In this document: positions 29,714-40,257 of the stretch, piece after piece
How positions within the stretch are numbered: position 1 is the stretch's first letter
How the letters are laid out: each line of letters opens with the position of its first letter
Assembly: GCF_024749045.1 (NCBI RefSeq)
Contig: NZ_CP087184.1
Span: 4,712,001-4,776,000, forward strand
Length of the DNA: 64,000 nucleotides
Direction of reading: 5' to 3'
Source of the DNA: Pseudomonas sp. B21-028
Lineage (GTDB): Bacteria > Pseudomonadota > Gammaproteobacteria > Pseudomonadales > Pseudomonadaceae
Notes under the pieces: generated by a model
Seen by the model: only the letters and a program-made list of their open reading frames with translations
Told to the model about the DNA's origin: nothing
The model's database searches: none
Position numbers and translations under genes: made by a program

Positions 29714-32545
29714 TTAAACGGTAAAGGCATCTTGCAGCAGTTGTTCCTGCTGCTCGGCGTGCATCGATGCGTAACCACAAGCAGGTGCGGCAGAAGCCTC
29801 ACGACCGGCGTATTCCAGGCCCAGGGCCTTGTTATGGTTGCCGATGCTGCGACGCAGGTGATGCTGACTGCTGTACCACGCGCCCTGGTTCATCGGTTCT
29901 TCCTGGCACCACACCACGTCGGTGAGGTTGGTGTAAGGCGCGATGGCCTCCATCAGGTCTTCTTCCGGGAACGGGTAAAGCTGCTCGATACGCACGATGG
30001 CGATGTCTTCGCGGCCTTCGGCACGGCGCTTTTCCAACAGGTCATAGTAGACCTTGCCGCTGCACAGGATCAGGCGGGTCACTTTGGCCGCCTCCAGCGT
30101 ATCGATCTCGGAAATAACGGTCTGGAACGAGCCTTCGGCCAGGTCCTCGAGCGTGGAGATCGCCAGCTTGTGGCGCAGCAACGACTTCGGCGTCAGCACG
30201 ATCAGCGGCTTGCGCAGCGGACGGATGACCTGACGACGCAGCAGGTGGTAGATCTGCGCCGGAGTCGTCGGTACGCAGACCTGGACGTTGTGCTCGGCAC
30301 ACAGTTGCAGGTAACGCTCCAGGCGTGCCGAGGAGTGCTCCGGCCCCTGCCCTTCATAACCATGCGGCAGCAGCATGGTCAGGCCGCACAGACGACCCCA
30401 CTTGTGCTCGCCGCTGGTGATGAACTGGTCGACAACCACCTGGGCACCGTTGGCGAAGTCGCCGAACTGGGCTTCCCAGATCACCAGCGCATTCGGCTCG
30501 GTGGTGGAGTAGCCATATTCGAACGCCAGGACGGCTTCCTCGGACAGCAGCGAATCGTACAGGTCGAAACGTGGCTGGCCTTTGTACAGGTGTTGCAGCG
30601 GAATGTAGGTGCTGGCGTCTTTCTGGTTGTGCAGCGCCGCGTGGCGGTGCGAGAAAGTGCCGCGACCTACGTCCTGGCCGGTGATGCGGATCGGGTGACC
30701 TTCGAACGCCAGGGTCGCGTACGCCATGGTTTCGGCGTAACCCCAGTTGATCGGCAGGCCGCCGGCTTGCATCTTCTGACGGTCTTCGTAGATCTTCGCG
30801 ACCTGGCGCTGGACCACGAAGCCTTCCGGGATCTCCAGCAGCTTGGCGGACAGTTCCTGCAAGGTCTTGAGGTCAAAACGGGTGTCGTGACGAGCGGTCC
30901 AGGCGTGGCCCAGGTACGGACGCCAGTCCACGAACAACTCTTTGTTCGGCTCCTTGACCAGGCTTTTTACAACGTGCAGGCCGTTGTCCAGGGCGTTGCG
31001 ATATTCGTCGACTTTTTCCTGGACGCGCTCGGCATTCAGCACGCCGCTCTGGGTCAGGCGCTCGGCATACAGCTCACGGGTGGTGCGCTGCTTGGCGATC
31101 TGCTGGTACATCAGAGGCTGGGTGCCGCTTGGCTCGTCGGCTTCGTTGTGGCCGCGACGACGGTAGCAAACCAGGTCGATCACCACGTCGCGCTTGTACT
31201 GCATGCGGTAGTCGATGGCCAGCTGGGTCACGAACAACACGGCTTCCGGGTCATCGCCATTCACATGGAGGATCGGCGCCTGGATCATCTTCGCCACGTC
31301 GGTCGCGTACTCGGTGGAACGCGAGTCCAGCGGGTTGCTGATGGTGAAACCGACCTGGTTGTTGATGACGATGTGCACCGTACCGCCGGTCTTGAAACCG
31401 CGGGTCTGGGACATCTGGAAGGTTTCCATGACCACGCCCTGACCGGCGAAAGCCGCGTCACCGTGGATGGAGATCGGCAGTACCTTCTCGCCGGTCGGGT
31501 CGTTGCGACGATCCTGACGGGCGCGAACCGAACCTTCGACCACCGGGGAAACGATCTCCAGGTGGGACGGGTTGAACGCCATCGCCAGGTGGACTTCGCC
31601 ACCGGTGGTCATCACGTTGGACGAGAAGCCCTGGTGGTATTTCACGTCACCGGAACCCAGCTCGACCTTCTTCTTGCCTTCGAACTCGTCGAACAGCTCG
31701 CGCGGGTTCTTGCCGAAGGTGTTGACCAGCACGTTGAGACGGCCACGGTGGGCCATGCCGATGACCACTTCCTTGGTGCCATACGAACCGGAACGCTGGA
31801 TCAGCTCGTCCAGCATCGGAATCAGGCTCTCGCCGCCTTCCAGGCCGAAACGCTTGGTGCCCGGGTATTTGGTGCCCAGGTATTTCTCCAGGCCTTCACC
31901 GGCAGTCACACGCTCAAGCAGGTGGCTCTTGATGTCGGCGGAGTACGTCGGACGGCCACGAACGCTTTCCAGACGCTGCTGGAACCACTGGCGTTGCTCG
32001 GAATCGGTGATGTGCGTGAACTCAGCGCCAATGGTGCGGCAATATGTCTGCTGCAACGCTTCGTGAATTTCACGTAGGCTCGCTTCCTCTTTGCCGATGA
32101 ACAGGTCGCCGGCACGGAAGGTCGTATCAAGATCGGCATTGGTCAAGCCGTAGTGAGTGATCGACAGGTCTGCAGGTGCAGGACGCTGCCACAGCCCCAG
32201 CGGGTCCAGCTGGGCTGCCTGGTGGCCTCGCATCCTGTAGGCCTGGATCAGTCGCAGTACTTCAACTTGCTTCTTCTCGTGTTCACTGCTCACGCTGCCG
32301 GCGGAGACCGGTTGAGCGCGGCGCTGGTTCTTTGCCAGCAGCACGAAATGATCGCGAATCGTCGAGTGCGAAACATCGGTGGCAGAGTTACCGTCAGCCG
32401 GCAACTTCTGAAAATAGGTGCGCCACTCTTCTGGCACAGCGTTAGGGTCGTGCAGGTAGAGCTCGTAGAGCTCTTCCACATAGGCAGCGTTACCACCGGA
32501 GAGGTGGGCACTGTTCCACATGCGCTGCATCACGCTTTCTTGCAT
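29714..32545 (-). CDS. sucA: 2-oxoglutarate dehydrogenase E1
   Basis: A 943-residue thiamine-diphosphate-dependent decarboxylase that transfers the succinyl group to the lipoyl arm of SucB. The N-terminal SucB-binding helix region (SAHLSGGNAAYVEELYELYL), the ThDP segment with GDAAFAGQG and INNQVGFT, and the C-terminal transketolase-like domain are all present at standard length. It is the fifth gene of the sdhCDAB-sucAB-lpdG-sucCD cluster, 259 bp downstream of sdhB, a gap large enough for its own promoter. Confidence 0.97.
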   Translation of the reverse strand: MQESVMQRMWNSAHLSGGNAAYVEELYELYLHDPNAVPEEWRTYFQKLPADGNSATDVSHSTIRDHFVLLAKNQRRAQPVSAGSVSSEHEKKQVEVLRLIQAYRMRGHQAAQLDPLGLWQRPAPADLSITHYGLTNADLDTTFRAGDLFIGKEEASLREIHEALQQTYCRTIGAEFTHITDSEQRQWFQQRLESVRGRPTYSADIKSHLLERVTAGEGLEKYLGTKYPGTKRFGLEGGESLIPMLDELIQRSGSYGTKEVVIGMAHRGRLNVLVNTFGKNPRELFDEFEGKKKVELGSGDVKYHQGFSSNVMTTGGEVHLAMAFNPSHLEIVSPVVEGSVRARQDRRNDPTGEKVLPISIHGDAAFAGQGVVMETFQMSQTRGFKTGGTVHIVINNQVGFTISNPLDSRSTEYATDVAKMIQAPILHVNGDDPEAVLFVTQLAIDYRMQYKRDVVIDLVCYRRRGHNEADEPSGTQPLMYQQIAKQRTTRELYAERLTQSGVLNAERVQEKVDEYRNALDNGLHVVKSLVKEPNKELFVDWRPYLGHAWTARHDTRFDLKTLQELSAKLLEIPEGFVVQRQVAKIYEDRQKMQAGGLPINWGYAETMAYATLAFEGHPIRITGQDVGRGTFSHRHAALHNQKDASTYIPLQHLYKGQPRFDLYDSLLSEEAVLAFEYGYSTTEPNALVIWEAQFGDFANGAQVVVDQFITSGEHKWGRLCGLTMLLPHGYEGQGPEHSSARLERYLQLCAEHNVQVCVPTTPAQIYHLLRRQVIRPLRKPLIVLTPKSLLRHKLAISTLEDLAEGSFQTVISEIDTLEAAKVTRLILCSGKVYYDLLEKRRAEGREDIAIVRIEQLYPFPEEDLMEAIAPYTNLTDVVWCQEEPMNQGAWYSSQHHLRRSIGNHNKALGLEYAGREASAAPACGYASMHAEQQEQLLQDAFTV

Positions 32546-32693
32546 GCTTGGTCACCCTCGATTAGGGGAACACCATCGGCGAAAACACCGAGCAAACTTG
32601 CAGAAGTCCGAGTGCAGCGACTAAAACAAGCCACTTAGGATCACGCTGATAGTCCGGGTACCAGCCCGGATGCCCCTGCTTGTCTCATTTCTT

Positions 32694-32760
32694 CAAAATA
32701 AGAACCGCCGCTTTGTGAGCGGCTGTTCTGGTTATGCTACGACGCGGGTTGAAGCCCGCG
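32694..32760 (-). terminator. Possible hairpins or terminator in the sdhB-sucA gap
   Basis: On the minus strand, GCCGCT/AGCGGC is followed by GGTTCTTATTTT, a weak terminator-like signal. A second stem, CGCGGG/CCCGCG, lies just before it. They could reduce read-through from sdhB into sucA. The T tract is imperfect. Confidence 0.4.
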
Positions 32761-32804
32761 CCTTAGCCTCTACGGGTACAGCGGTTTACGGTACAGCAGC
32801 TGAA

Positions 32805-33509
32805 TCACACGCCGTTTTGCAGCAGCATGTTACGTATGTGACCGATGGCCTTAGTCGGGTTCAGGCCTTTCGGGCAGACGTTGACGCAGTTCATGATCCC
32901 GCGGCAGCGGAATACGCTGAACGGGTCATCCAGTGCGGCCAGACGCTCGGACGTCTTGGTATCGCGGCTGTCTGCCAGGAAGCGGTACGCTTGCAGCAGG
33001 GCGGCCGGGCCCAGGAACTTGTCCGGGTTCCACCAGAAGGATGGGCACGAGGTCGAGCAGCAAGCGCACAGGATGCACTCGTACAGACCGTCGAGCTTCT
33101 CACGCTCTTCCGGGGACTGCAGACGCTCGATGGCCGGAGCCGGCGTGTCGTTCTGCAGGAATGGCTTCACCTTCTCGTATTGCTTGTAGAAGATGCTCAT
33201 ATCGACGACCAGGTCACGGATGACCGGCAAACCTGGCAATGGACGAACCACCAGCTTGTTGCCCTTGACCACGGCCGACAGCGGCGTGATGCAGGCCAGG
33301 CCGTTCTTGCCGTTGATGTTCATGCCGTCGGAGCCGCAAACGCCCTCGCGGCAGGAGCGACGATAGGAGAAACCTTCGTCCTGCTCCTTGATCAGGGCCA
33401 GCACGTCCAGCACCATCAGGTCCTTACCACCGGTATCGACCTGGAAATCCTGCATGAACGGCGCAGCGTCCTGATCAGGGTTGTAGCGATAAACACTGAC
33501 TTGCAACAT
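32805..33509 (-). CDS. sdhB: Succinate dehydrogenase iron-sulfur subunit
   Basis: A 234-residue subunit carrying electrons from SdhA to quinone. The 2Fe-2S ligands are in SCREGVCGSDGM, and the 4Fe-4S and 3Fe-4S clusters are in CILCACCSTSCPS and CVNVCPKGLNP. The ATG at 33509 (MLQVSVYRY) gives the standard length; the GTG at 33518 is less likely. It follows sdhA by 11 bp. Confidence 0.97.
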   Translation of the reverse strand: MLQVSVYRYNPDQDAAPFMQDFQVDTGGKDLMVLDVLALIKEQDEGFSYRRSCREGVCGSDGMNINGKNGLACITPLSAVVKGNKLVVRPLPGLPVIRDLVVDMSIFYKQYEKVKPFLQNDTPAPAIERLQSPEEREKLDGLYECILCACCSTSCPSFWWNPDKFLGPAALLQAYRFLADSRDTKTSERLAALDDPFSVFRCRGIMNCVNVCPKGLNPTKAIGHIRNMLLQNGV

Positions 33510-33520
33510 GGCGGTCACCC

Positions 33521-35293
33521 TTAATAAGTCCGGACTTTAGGTTCGAAAGTCGGAACAGTCTTCGGCGAGAAGTTCACGGCACGCTTGGCGACGCGTTTTT
33601 CACCCGGGAAGTACAAGGTGTGGCACAGCCAGTTTTCGTCGTCACGGTCTTCAAAGTCTTCGCGGGCGTGGGCGCCACGGGACTCTTTACGCACTTCTGC
33701 GGCGATGGCGGTGGCTTCGGCCACTTCCAACAGGTTCTGCAGTTCCAGCGCTTCGATACGTGCAGTGTTGAACGCCTGTGACTTATCGTTGATCTTCACA
33801 TTGGCAATTCGTTCACGCAGTTCCGCCAGCTGGGCGATACCCTTCTGCATGTATTCACCGGTACGGAACACACCGAAGTAGTTCTGCATGCAGTTCTGCA
33901 GCTCGCGACGCAGGGTGGCCACGTCTTCGCCTTCGGTACGCTCGTTCAGGGCGGACAGGCGAGCCAGGGCTGCATTGATGTCGGCGTCGGTAGCGTCGTC
34001 GTATTCGATACCGTCGCTCAGCGCCTTCTCCAGGTGCAGGCCAGCGGCACGACCGAAGACCACCAGGTCGAGCAGCGAGTTGCCGCCCAGGCGGTTGGCA
34101 CCGTGAACCGATACGCACGCCACTTCACCCACTGCAAACAGGCCAGGGATGATTTCGTCCACGCCTTCGGCGTTCTGGGTCATTGCCTGGCCATGAATGT
34201 TGGTGGCAACGCCGCCCATCATATAGTGGCAGGTTGGAACCACTGGGACCGGCGCGACGACCGGGTCGACGTGAGCGAAGGTCTTCGACAGTTCGCAGAT
34301 GCCTGGCAGACGGCTGTGCAGCACTTCCTCGCCCAGGTGGTCGAGTTTGAGCATCACGTGGTCGCCATTCGGGCCACAGCCGTTACCGGCGATGATTTCC
34401 TTGACCATCGAACGAGCCACGACGTCACGACCGGCAAGGTCCTTGGCGTTCGGAGCATAACGCTCCATGAAACGCTCGCCGTGCTTGTTGATCAGGTAAC
34501 CGCCTTCACCACGGCAACCTTCGGTGACCAATACACCGGCGCCGGCGATGCCGGTCGGGTGGAACTGCCACATTTCGATGTCTTGCACCGGTACGCCAGC
34601 ACGCAGGGCCATGCCGACGCCGTCACCGGTGTTGATCAGGGCGTTGGTGGTGGAGGCATAGATACGACCTGCACCGCCGGTCGCCAGTACGGTGGCTTTC
34701 GAGCGGATGTAGGTGGTTTCGCCGGTTTCGATGCAGATCGCGATCACACCGACGAAGGCGCCGTCCTGGTTCTTCACCAGGTCTACGGCGTAGTACTCGT
34801 TCAGGAACGTGGTACCGGCTTTCAGGTTGCCCTGGTACAGGGTGTGCAGCAGCGCGTGACCGGTACGGTCGGACGCCGCGCAGGTACGTGCAGCCTGGCC
34901 GCCCTTGCCGTAGTCCTTGGACTGGCCACCGAACGGACGCTGATAGATACGACCTTGCTCGGTACGCGAGAATGGCATGCCCATGTGGTCCAGCTCGAAC
35001 ACCGCGGCCGGGCCTTCCTGACACATGTATTCGATAGCGTCCTGGTCACCGATGTAGTCGGAACCCTTGACGGTATCGTACATGTGCCAGCGCCAGTCAT
35101 CGTTCGGGTCGGCCGAAGCGATGGCGCAGGTGATGCCGCCCTGGGCGGAAACAGTGTGCGAACGGGTCGGGAAGACCTTGGTGATCACGGCAGTCTTGTG
35201 ACCGCCCTGTGCCAGTTGCAGCGCTGCGCGCATGCCGGCACCGCCGCCGCCAATGATGATGGCGTCGAAAGAAATCGTTGGAATGTTAGCCAT
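33521..35293 (-). CDS. sdhA: Succinate dehydrogenase flavoprotein subunit
   Basis: A 590-residue catalytic subunit oxidising succinate to fumarate. The FAD-binding [14 protein letters not shown] is near residue 16, the histidine that binds FAD covalently is in [11 protein letters not shown], and the active-site [13 protein letters not shown] is near residue 390. Length is standard. It lies 3 bp after sdhD on the same strand. Confidence 0.98.
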   Translation of the reverse strand: MANIPTISFDAIIIGGGGAGMRAALQLAQGGHKTAVITKVFPTRSHTVSAQGGITCAIASADPNDDWRWHMYDTVKGSDYIGDQDAIEYMCQEGPAAVFELDHMGMPFSRTEQGRIYQRPFGGQSKDYGKGGQAARTCAASDRTGHALLHTLYQGNLKAGTTFLNEYYAVDLVKNQDGAFVGVIAICIETGETTYIRSKATVLATGGAGRIYASTTNALINTGDGVGMALRAGVPVQDIEMWQFHPTGIAGAGVLVTEGCRGEGGYLINKHGERFMERYAPNAKDLAGRDVVARSMVKEIIAGNGCGPNGDHVMLKLDHLGEEVLHSRLPGICELSKTFAHVDPVVAPVPVVPTCHYMMGGVATNIHGQAMTQNAEGVDEIIPGLFAVGEVACVSVHGANRLGGNSLLDLVVFGRAAGLHLEKALSDGIEYDDATDADINAALARLSALNERTEGEDVATLRRELQNCMQNYFGVFRTGEYMQKGIAQLAELRERIANVKINDKSQAFNTARIEALELQNLLEVAEATAIAAEVRKESRGAHAREDFEDRDDENWLCHTLYFPGEKRVAKRAVNFSPKTVPTFEPKVRTY

Positions 35294-35296
35294 GGA

Positions 35297-35665
35297 TCAG
35301 ATACCCCAGAGAATCTGCACACCCCAGACGAAGTAAGCGAACATCGCAACGCCGCATACCGCCTGGAAAAGAAAACGTATGGCAGTCGCCGACTTGCCGA
35401 ACGCCATCGGCGTCAGGTAGTCGGTAGCGATGGTCCACATGCCGACCCAGGCGTGAGCGCCCAGTGCGACGAGGGCCAGCAGACTGAAGATACGCATCCA
35501 GTTGTTTGCGAACAGTTCATGCCATTGGGCATAGCCAAGGCCTGGGTTGGCGACGACATATCCGATCAGGAAAATGAAATAAGCCGCGAGAACGACCGCA
35601 GACACACGCTGCGCCATCCAGTCATAGAGGCCCGAACGCGAGAGGTTCGTGACGTTGGTTACCAT
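35297..35665 (-). CDS. sdhD: Succinate dehydrogenase membrane anchor subunit
   Basis: A 122-residue anchor with three hydrophobic helices (about 22-42, 60-80 and 95-118) holding the quinone site and heme together with SdhC. A heme-ligand histidine is likely in the second helix (LGAHAWVGMW). It overlaps sdhC by 7 bp. Confidence 0.93.
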   Translation of the reverse strand: MVTNVTNLSRSGLYDWMAQRVSAVVLAAYFIFLIGYVVANPGLGYAQWHELFANNWMRIFSLLALVALGAHAWVGMWTIATDYLTPMAFGKSATAIRFLFQAVCGVAMFAYFVWGVQILWGI

Positions 35666-36045
35666 ATCCAGACTCCTGCCAGAACGATTACCACCACGGA
35701 AACGGCGATAACGATTTTCGAGCCCAGCTTGCCGCCTTCCAGCGTCTCACCGATGCCCATGTCCATGATCAAGTGGCGCACGCCGGCAACCAGGTGATAC
35801 AGCAAGGCGGACAGGATGCCCCAAATCACTAGCTTGGCTAGCGGACTGGTCAGACACGCCTTCACCTGACCGAAGCCTTCTTCCGAGTCGAGCGACTTGT
35901 CCAATGCGTAGAGCATGATGGCCAGGCTGACAAAGAGGATGACACCGGAGATACGGTGAAGAATGGACGTGTAAGCAGTGACTGGGAGTTTGATGGTCCT
36001 TAGGTCTAGGTTTACAGGTCGTTGGCTTTTCACGGCTTTTTTCAC
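35659..36045 (-). CDS. sdhC: Succinate dehydrogenase cytochrome b556 subunit
   Basis: A 128-residue membrane subunit. The SILHRISGVILF segment near residue 27 is the quinone-site signature, and the heme ligand histidine is in YHLVAGVRHLIMD. Three helices are visible. It is the first gene of the TCA supercluster, with a good promoter about 120 bp upstream of its start and gltA divergent beyond. Confidence 0.95.
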   Translation of the reverse strand: MKKAVKSQRPVNLDLRTIKLPVTAYTSILHRISGVILFVSLAIMLYALDKSLDSEEGFGQVKACLTSPLAKLVIWGILSALLYHLVAGVRHLIMDMGIGETLEGGKLGSKIVIAVSVVVIVLAGVWIW

Positions 36046-36167
36046 ACTGAAGAGCCCCTAAGAATCAGGGCAAAGTTGTTGCGGCGCGCACTGGTCAGGT
36101 ACTCACCACCCAGGGAGTGACGACCCCCAGCAAAGCTGGCCCAAAAGCCCCTGGCGGTCGGCTGCCG

Positions 36168-36196
36168 AGTATAGACAGTTAGGTTACTAATGACAA
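36168..36196 (-). promoter_or_regulatory. Sigma70-type promoter for the sdh operon
   Basis: On the minus strand TTGTCA (36196-36191) and TATACT (36173-36168) are separated by 17 bp, about 120 bp before the sdhC start. Confidence 0.7.
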
Positions 36197-36310
36197 CGCG
36201 TTCACCTTGCACTGATGGCGCATTGCACAACAGCGTTAAAAGGCGTAAACGGCAGGCAATTTCGAGGAAAAAGTCCGGTTAAAGCCTTCTGGAGCAAGAC
36301 TTTAGGCAAA

Positions 36311-36338
36311 TTGACATTCGGATTTATCTCACTATAGT
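36311..36338 (+). promoter_or_regulatory. Sigma70-type promoter for gltA
   Basis: A perfect -35 TTGACA (36311-36316) and a -10 TATAGT (36333-36338) are separated by 16 bp, about 60 bp before gltA. The sdh promoter lies 115 bp away in the opposite direction. Confidence 0.75.
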
Positions 36339-36396
36339 GGTGCGGGCCCTGCGTGGGGGGTCTGTCTGATGATTCCAAGCATTAATAGGAGGCCAC

Positions 36397-37686
36397 ATGG
36401 CTGACAAAAAAGCGCAGTTGATCATCGAGGGCGCAGCCCCCGTCGAGCTGCCCATTTTAACCGGCACCGTTGGTCCCGATGTAATCGACGTTCGCGGCCT
36501 GACGGCCACGGGCCGCTTCACCTTCGACCCAGGGTTCATGTCGACCGCTTCGTGCGAGTCGAAGATCACCTACATCGACGGCGACAACGGCATCCTGCTG
36601 CACCGCGGCTACCCGATCGAGCAACTGGCTGAAAAATCGGACTACCTGGAAACCTGCTACCTGCTGCTCAACGGCGAGCTCCCGACCGCAGAACAAAAGG
36701 CTCAGTTCGTCAGCACCGTGAAAAACCACACCATGGTCCACGAGCAGTTGAAGTCCTTCTTCAACGGCTTCCGTCGCGATGCCCACCCGATGGCCGTCAT
36801 GTGCGGCGTTGTCGGCGCCCTCTCGGCCTTCTACCACGACTCCCTGGACATCAATAACCCCCAGCATCGCGAAATCTCCGCGGTCCGCCTGGTGGCGAAG
36901 ATGCCGACCCTGGCAGCCATGGTCTACAAGTACTCCATGGGCCAGCCCATGATGTACCCGCGCAACGACCTGTCGTACGCGGAAAACTTCCTGCACATGA
37001 TGTTCAACACCCCGTGCGAGATCAAACCGATCAGCCCGGTGCTCGCCAAGGCCATGGACCGGATCTTCATCCTCCATGCCGACCACGAGCAGAACGCCTC
37101 CACGTCCACCGTGCGCCTGGCCGGCTCGTCGGGCGCCAACCCGTTCGCCTGTATCGCCGCCGGTATCGCCGCACTCTGGGGCCCGGCCCACGGCGGTGCC
37201 AACGAAGCGGTACTGACCATGCTCGATGAAATCGGCGATGTCTCGAACATCGACAAGTTCATCGCCAAGGCCAAGGACAAGAACGATCCGTTCAAGTTGA
37301 TGGGCTTCGGTCACCGGGTCTACAAGAACCGCGACCCGCGCGCCACCGTCATGAAGCAGACCTGCGACGAAGTGCTCAAGGAACTGGGGATCAAGAACGA
37401 TCCGCAACTCGAACTGGCCATGCGCCTGGAAGAGATCGCCCTGACCGACCCGTACTTCATCGAACGCTCGCTGTACCCGAACGTCGACTTCTACTCGGGG
37501 ATCATCCTCAAGGCGATCGGCATTCCAACCAGCATGTTCACCGTGATCTTCGCCCTGGCGCGGACCGTCGGCTGGATCTCCCACTGGAAGGAAATGCTCT
37601 CCAGCCCGTACAAGATCGGCCGTCCGCGCCAGCTGTACACCGGCTACGAGTCGCGTGACATCACCAAGCTGGAAGATCGCAAGTAA
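36397..37686 (+). CDS. gltA: Citrate synthase (type II)
   Basis: A 429-residue enzyme condensing acetyl-CoA with oxaloacetate. The gram-negative hexameric form is indicated by length and by the N-terminal beta-rich region. Active-site segments are [12 protein letters not shown] and [14 protein letters not shown], with a downstream aspartate in YPNVDFYSG. An AGGAGG site precedes the ATG. It is monocistronic and divergent from sdhCDAB. Confidence 0.98.
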   Translation: MADKKAQLIIEGAAPVELPILTGTVGPDVIDVRGLTATGRFTFDPGFMSTASCESKITYIDGDNGILLHRGYPIEQLAEKSDYLETCYLLLNGELPTAEQKAQFVSTVKNHTMVHEQLKSFFNGFRRDAHPMAVMCGVVGALSAFYHDSLDINNPQHREISAVRLVAKMPTLAAMVYKYSMGQPMMYPRNDLSYAENFLHMMFNTPCEIKPISPVLAKAMDRIFILHADHEQNASTSTVRLAGSSGANPFACIAAGIAALWGPAHGGANEAVLTMLDEIGDVSNIDKFIAKAKDKNDPFKLMGFGHRVYKNRDPRATVMKQTCDEVLKELGIKNDPQLELAMRLEEIALTDPYFIERSLYPNVDFYSGIILKAIGIPTSMFTVIFALARTVGWISHWKEMLSSPYKIGRPRQLYTGYESRDITKLEDRK

Positions 37687-37718
37687 GTCCTTGCCATAAC
37701 GGCTAAAGCTGCACCGGA

Positions 37719-37758
37719 ACGGCCCCCGCTTCTTATATATAAGAGCGGGGGCCGTTTT
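37719..37758 (+). terminator. Rho-independent terminator after gltA
   Basis: A long stem pairing ACGGCCCCCGCT with AGCGGGGGCCGT, topped by a self-complementary TCTTATATATAAGA, is followed by TTTTGTTTG. Confidence 0.92.
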
Positions 37759-37798
37759 GTTTGTATGCGCTTTGATCGGTGGCAAGAGGTCTGACGCC

Positions 37799-37862
37799 AT
37801 CGCGAGCAGGCTCGCTCCCACAGGTGACCACATTCCAATGTGGGAGCGAGCCCGCTCGCGAT
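37799..37862. repeat. REPIN (type I REP pair)
   Basis: Inverted REPs at 37799-37822 and 37839-37862 with a short 16-bp centre. Flanking bases extend the complementarity (TCTGACGCC with GGCGCCAGA). It lies between the convergent gltA and actP genes. Confidence 0.9.
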
Positions 37863-37895
37863 GGCGCCAGACCTGCCCCCCCTTAATCCGGGCAC

Positions 37896-37929
37896 AAAAA
37901 AATACCCCGGCCTCTCGACCGGGGTATTT
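37896..37929 (-). terminator. Rho-independent terminator after actP
   Basis: The stem AAATACCCCGG/CCGGGGTATTT is followed on the minus strand by a T run, about 30 bp after the actP stop. Confidence 0.9.
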
Positions 37930-37959
37930 CCTCAAGCACTACGCTTGCTACTTACCGCA

Positions 37960-39618
37960 TCAGTGATTAACCGCCCCACTCGCCCCCAGGCCAGTCTGCG
38001 AACGCACGAACTGCGGGAAGAACAGCGCCCGCTCGTTCTCGGCTTCAGCCGACTTGTCGGTGATGGAGAAGAACCAGATACCGACGAAGGCAATCGCCAT
38101 CGAGAACAGCGCCGGGTACTCGTATGGGTAGATCGGCTTCTCGTGACCCATGATCTGTACCCAGATGGTTGGGCCCAGAACCATCAGGCCCACGGCACTG
38201 ATCAGGCCCAGCCAGCCACCGATCATGGCGCCACGGGTGGTCAGTTTCTTCCAGTACATCGAAAGCAGCAGCACCGGGAAGTTGCAGCTCGCCGCGATGG
38301 AGAACGCCAGGCCCACCATGAACGCGATGTTCTGCTTCTCGAACAGGATGCCCAGGCCGATCGCCAGCACCGCCAGGGCGATGGTGGTGATCTTCGAGAC
38401 ACGGATCTCGTCCTTCTCGTTGGCCTTGCCTTTCTTGATCACACTGGCATACAGGTCGTGGGACACCGCCGAGGCGCCGGCCAGGGTCAGGCCTGCCACA
38501 ACCGCCAGGATGGTGGCGAACGCCACGGCCGAGATGAAGCCCAGGAAGACGCTGCCGCCGACGGCGTTGGCCAGGTGCACCGCCGCCATGTTGTTACCGC
38601 CCAGCAAGGCACCTGCCGCGTCCTTGAAGGCCGGGTTGGTGCTGACCAGCAGGATCGCGCCGAAGCCGATGATGAAGGTCAGGATGTAGAAGTAACCGAT
38701 GAAGCCAGTGGCATACAGCACGCTCTTGCGCGCTTCCTTCGCGTCACTCACGGTGAAGAAGCGCATCAGGATATGCGGCAGGCCAGCGGTACCGAACATC
38801 AGGGCCAGGCCCAGGGAGAAGGCCGAGACCGGATCCTTCACCAAGCCACCAGGGCTCATGATCGCCTCGCCTTTAGGGTGAACCTTGACCGCTTCGGCAA
38901 ACAGCATGTTGAAGTCGAAGTTGACGTGCTTCATCACCATCAACGCCATGAACGAAGCGCCGGACAGCAACAGCACTGCCTTGATGATCTGTACCCAGGT
39001 GGTCGCCAACATGCCACCGAACAGTACATAGAGGCACATCAGGATGCCCACCATCACCACCGCAACGTGGTAGTCCAGCCCGAACAGCAGCTGGATCAGC
39101 TTGCCGGCGCCGACCATCTGCGCGATCAGATAGAACGCCACCACTACCAGCGAACCGCTGGCGGACAAGGTACGGATCTGCTTCTGCCCCAGGCGATAGG
39201 ACGCCACGTCGGCAAAGGTGTATTTACCCAGGTTACGCAGACGCTCGGCGATCAGGAACAGGATGATCGGCCAGCCCACCAGGAAGCCGATGGAGTAGAT
39301 CAGACCGTCATAGCCGGACGCGAACACCAGCGCGGAAATCCCCAGGAAGGACGCCGCCGACATGTAGTCACCGGCAATGGCCAGGCCGTTCTGGAAACCG
39401 GTGATCCGTCCACCCGCCGCATAGTAGTCACTGGCCGATTTGCTACGCTTGGACGCCCAGTAGGTGATGCCCAGGGTCAAGCCGACAAACGCCACGAACA
39501 TGATGATGGCGGAGACGTTGAGGGGTTGTTTCTCCACGGCCCCGGTCAGGGCTTCAGCCGCCCAGGCACCCGGGGCGAACGCTGCGACGCTCAATAGAGC
39601 CAGTAGACGCCGGATCAT
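37960..39618 (-). CDS. actP: Cation/acetate symporter ActP
   Basis: A 552-residue sodium:solute symporter importing acetate and related short acids. A cleavable-type leader ([20 protein letters not shown]) precedes about 13 membrane segments. The frame stays open upstream, but the ATG at 39618 forms an ATGA overlap with the DUF485 gene, as in other yjcH-actP operons. The pair plus betX recalls P. aeruginosa PA3234-PA3236. Confidence 0.94.
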   Translation of the reverse strand: MIRRLLALLSVAAFAPGAWAAEALTGAVEKQPLNVSAIIMFVAFVGLTLGITYWASKRSKSASDYYAAGGRITGFQNGLAIAGDYMSAASFLGISALVFASGYDGLIYSIGFLVGWPIILFLIAERLRNLGKYTFADVASYRLGQKQIRTLSASGSLVVVAFYLIAQMVGAGKLIQLLFGLDYHVAVVMVGILMCLYVLFGGMLATTWVQIIKAVLLLSGASFMALMVMKHVNFDFNMLFAEAVKVHPKGEAIMSPGGLVKDPVSAFSLGLALMFGTAGLPHILMRFFTVSDAKEARKSVLYATGFIGYFYILTFIIGFGAILLVSTNPAFKDAAGALLGGNNMAAVHLANAVGGSVFLGFISAVAFATILAVVAGLTLAGASAVSHDLYASVIKKGKANEKDEIRVSKITTIALAVLAIGLGILFEKQNIAFMVGLAFSIAASCNFPVLLLSMYWKKLTTRGAMIGGWLGLISAVGLMVLGPTIWVQIMGHEKPIYPYEYPALFSMAIAFVGIWFFSITDKSAEAENERALFFPQFVRSQTGLGASGAVNH

Positions 39619-39926
39619 TGTTGAGCCTCCTTGAGAATCGCATTGTTCAGCTCGTCGAACTCGCCATTGGCGCGTCGCACATAGATGGCAGTCAGGATGA
39701 ACGCCGAGACAATCAAGCCGACACCAATGGGAATACCCCAGGTGATCGTCGACTCGGGCGAGATCCTGGCCCCGAGAATGTGCGGCCCATAGGCGATCAG
39801 AAGAATGAATCCGGAGTACAGCCCTAGCATGATCGCCGAAAGAATCCAGGCGAACCTTTCTCTTTTTCTCACCAGCTCCTTGAAGCGCGGGCTGTTCTGA
39901 ATCGAGAGGTAAATGCTGTCGTTCAT
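39615..39926 (-). CDS. yjcH: DUF485 membrane protein YjcH
   Basis: A 103-residue inner-membrane protein with two hydrophobic helices (about 28-48 and 62-82), typical of DUF485. It is always found next to actP and is thought to assist the symporter, but its mechanism is unknown. It is translated first and coupled to actP by a 4-bp overlap. Confidence 0.92.
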   Translation of the reverse strand: MNDSIYLSIQNSPRFKELVRKRERFAWILSAIMLGLYSGFILLIAYGPHILGARISPESTITWGIPIGVGLIVSAFILTAIYVRRANGEFDELNNAILKEAQQ

Positions 39927-40078
39927 TGTTTTTATCCTCGCAGCACAATTTAAGTTGGAACGACTCTACTTTATGCGGCTCAAGGCCAGGTTCCAGACGA
40001 CCTTAGTATTAGAACGACATGACGGCTTTGCCAGTTTCCAGCAAAAACCATCGCCACGCCCTTGTGGGAGCGAACCGC

Positions 40079-40166
40079 TGTGGGAGCAAGGCTTGCCCGC
40101 GACAGCATCGCTCCGGCATCAAGATCAACCGAGGCGCCTGCATCGCGGGCAAGCCTTGCTCCCACA
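40079..40166. repeat. REPIN (type II) inserted beside a type I remnant
   Basis: Inverted repeats with the core GCAAGGCTTGCCCGCGA at 40079 and its complement ending at 40166. Just left, at 40063, a partial TGTGGGAGCGAACCGC arm remains, as if the type II element had landed in an older copy. Confidence 0.85.
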
Positions 40167-40199
40167 GGTATGTGCGCAGCATTCGAGTATTGCGTATCG

Positions 40200-40236
40200 C
40201 AAAAAAAAACCGCATGACACGACATCATGCGGCTTT
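40200..40236 (-). terminator. Rho-independent terminator after betX
   Basis: The stem CCGCATGA/TCATGCGG is followed on the minus strand by a run of nine T residues, 25 bp beyond the betX stop. Confidence 0.92.
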
Positions 40237-40257
40237 CGGGATCACTGGATCAGCAGA

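Noticed and set aside
28373..32077. 1234-codon plus-strand open frame opposite lpdG, sucB and sucA
   Set aside because: It is antisense to three certain genes and spans their boundaries. High GC with biased third positions gives such shadows.
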